64,000 nt of DNA from CAZSBG01 sp964605145. Its GTDB lineage: Bacteria > Zhuqueibacterota > Zhuqueibacteria > Thermofontimicrobiales > Thermofontimicrobiaceae. How positions within the stretch are numbered: the stretch's first letter is position 1; every line of letters starts with the position of its first letter. The stretch lies in the NCBI GenBank assembly GCA_964605145.1, contig CAZSBG010000013.1, positions 19,304 to 83,303 on the forward strand. Direction: 5' to 3'. This document shows, one piece after another, positions 62,541 through 64,000 of this stretch. The notes beneath the pieces are model-generated. The model ran no database searches and was not told the origin of the DNA. It was given only the letters and a program-made list of their open reading frames with translations. The position numbers and the translations under genes were made by a program.

Positions 62541-63803
62541 TTATAATGCTTTATACCCTATATCACGTCTATAATAAGCTCCGTCAAATGTAATTTTCCC
62601 TACTGCTCCGTACGCTTTTTTGATGGCCTCGCGGACATCAGCACCCAGTGCAGTCACACCCAACACTCGCCCGCCGCTGGTGACGTATTTGTCATCCATT
62701 AATTTTGTGCCGGCATGGAAAATGGTAATTCCATCGTCCCATGTACGGTTTAAACCGAGAATGTGCTTGCCTTTTACGTAACTTCCCGGATATCCGCCGG
62801 ACGACATCACGACGCAGACCGCCACTTTATCTTCCTGTTCAATTTTGACTTTACCCAGCGTGCCATCGATGCTTGCGGTCATAATTTCGAGGAGATTATT
62901 TTTGATGAGCGGAAGGATCACCTGAGTTTCAGGATCACCAAACCGGCAATTGAACTCGACCACCTTGGGACCCCGGGATGTCAGCATGAGCCCGGCGTAC
63001 AAAACGCCTTTGTATGGACGGCCCTCAAGCGCCATGCCCTGAATTGTCGGCTCCAATATCTTTTTTTGCACAGTTTGCAGCATCTCATCATCGATAATCA
63101 CTGCCGGGGCGTATGCTCCCATACCGCCGGTGTTAGGTCCCTTGTCTCCATCGAGAATGGCCTTGTGATCCTGAGCCGGAACGAGCGGTACAACTTTTTC
63201 ACCATCTGTAATGGCTAAAACAGATGCTTCTTCGCCCCTGAGGTATTCTTCAATGATGACCTTATCTCCGGCGCTGCCGAATTCTTTTTTCACCATGACT
63301 TTTTTGAGCGCTTCCAGCGCCTCTTCATACGTGAAGCAAACCAGCGCGCCCTTGCCGGCAGCCAAACCGCTGGCTTTAACGACAATGGGGATCGGCCCTT
63401 TTTTAATATATTTTTTCGCCTCTTCAAACTTTTCAAAAGTTTTATACGAGGCTGTCGGGATGTGGTATTTGTCCATAATAAATTTCGAGAAGACCTTGCT
63501 CCCCTCTATTTCTGCTGCTTTCTGGCTTGGTCCGAAAATGGTTAAACCCTGGGCCTGAAATGCGTCCACGATGCCCAACGTTAATGGCACCTCCGGGCCG
63601 ACTACGGTGAGGTCAATCTGTTTATTATCGGCAAATTTTAGCAAGCCTTCAATATCGGAATCACTGATGGAGACACACTCTGCCAATTCACGAATGCCGC
63701 CGTTTCCAGGGGCACAATAAATTTTTTCGACCATGGGATCTTGAGCGATTTTCCAGACGAGCGTGTGTTCGCGCCCGCCGCCACCGACCACAAGTACTTT
63801 CAT
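62541..63803 (-). CDS. purD: Phosphoribosylamine-glycine ligase
   Basis: The 420-residue enzyme begins MKVLVVGGGGREHTLVWKIA and has GPEVPLTLGIVDAFQAQGL, the ATP-grasp core (VVKASGLAAGKGALVC, IIEEYLRGEEASVLAITDG) and EFNCRFGDPETQVILPLI. It joins glycine to phosphoribosylamine in purine synthesis. AAGGGAAG precedes the ATG. It is first in a minus-strand series with the epimerase, 36 bases away, though an unrelated function suggests a loose operon. Confidence 0.96.
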   Translation of the reverse strand: MKVLVVGGGGREHTLVWKIAQDPMVEKIYCAPGNGGIRELAECVSISDSDIEGLLKFADNKQIDLTVVGPEVPLTLGIVDAFQAQGLTIFGPSQKAAEIEGSKVFSKFIMDKYHIPTASYKTFEKFEEAKKYIKKGPIPIVVKASGLAAGKGALVCFTYEEALEALKKVMVKKEFGSAGDKVIIEEYLRGEEASVLAITDGEKVVPLVPAQDHKAILDGDKGPNTGGMGAYAPAVIIDDEMLQTVQKKILEPTIQGMALEGRPYKGVLYAGLMLTSRGPKVVEFNCRFGDPETQVILPLIKNNLLEIMTASIDGTLGKVKIEQEDKVAVCVVMSSGGYPGSYVKGKHILGLNRTWDDGITIFHAGTKLMDDKYVTSGGRVLGVTALGADVREAIKKAYGAVGKITFDGAYYRRDIGYKAL

Positions 63804-63962
63804 TATTCTTCCCTTGTTAATTCATGTATGATTAATCGGTTGTGTTGATTGGCTGTTTTATCCAATCCATTTAATGTCAGAATTATGATAATTTTCCCTT
63901 AATAATACTACTTAGTCAGATTGAAAAACGTATCGAGAAACAAGTCAATATTCCCATATCAT

Positions 63963-64000
63963 TGTCATTCCCGTACCACAGGCATTCCCTTCGGTCACAT
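63963..64000. repeat. TGTCATTCC-type dispersed repeat, cut by window edge
   Basis: The sequence TGTCATTCCCGTACCACAGG continues with CATTCCCTTCGG to the end of the window. It resembles the inverted pair at 14651-14750. The rest of the purD upstream region (63804-63962) shows nothing else I can name. Confidence 0.45.

Overview
The window looks like chromosome of a Gram-negative, carbohydrate-degrading bacterium of the FCB superphylum, most like the Calditrichota/KSB1 lineages; the taxon is an inference. Support comes from two secreted enzymes that end in the PNPFNP-type C-terminal sorting domain of type IX secretion, an LptE lipoprotein and an OmpA/thrombospondin-3 outer-membrane protein (both implying an outer membrane), many signal peptides, and an oxygen-sensitive glycyl radical enzyme. 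No rRNA, tRNA, CRISPR array, transposase or integrase is visible.

Layout. 0-16.5 kb (+ strand): a TIM-barrel glycosidase-like protein cut by the window edge, a heparinase II/III-type lyase, a class C serine hydrolase, a GxGYxYP protein, a glycerophospholipid salvage group (GDPD, alpha/beta hydrolase, GlpD), oligopeptidase B and a papain-type protease with a sorting domain. 16.8-22.7 kb: an AT-rich accessory island on the - strand, with an orphan BrnA-like antitoxin, a DUF433 gene, a frameshifted rhuM remnant, a partial DUF433 copy and a complete gajA-gajB (Gabija-type) anti-phage pair. The pair is bracketed by similar direct repeats and a short inverted repeat, and dispersed palindromic repeats follow on the right. 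22.7-28.4 kb (+): a second GxGYxYP protein in an operon with a CDP-alcohol phosphatidyltransferase and an overlapping HAD phosphatase, then a second heparinase-like lyase. 28.6-34.1 kb (-): a secreted M23 peptidase, an SPL-like radical SAM enzyme, and a glycosyltransferase with an orphan ParB-like gene. 34.2-58.2 kb (mostly +): ACT protein, B12-radical SAM enzyme, UbiA prenyltransferase, STAS protein, OmpA, GH57, archaeal-type phosphoglycerate mutase, transglutaminase, an ECF sigma/anti-sigma/Spy-like operon, an exported bleomycin-hydrolase-like peptidase, a toroid-type unknown, a HypD-like glycyl radical enzyme, a GNAT-like protein and an M28 peptidase. 58.2-64 kb (-): purD, a sugar-nucleotide epimerase, a sensorless sigma-54 activator, lptE and an acidic TPR protein.

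How they may work together. The lyases, glycosidase-like proteins and secreted peptidases fit a scavenger of polysaccharide and protein detritus. The GDPD, hydrolase and GlpD genes would take glycerophospholipid breakdown products to dihydroxyacetone phosphate. Both GxGYxYP paralogues carry the same extra N-terminal beta-rich domain and both lie beside phosphoglycerolipid genes, one catabolic and one biosynthetic. That is the least explained functional association here. Many of the larger intergenic gaps hold degenerate palindromic or phrase-like dispersed repeats.
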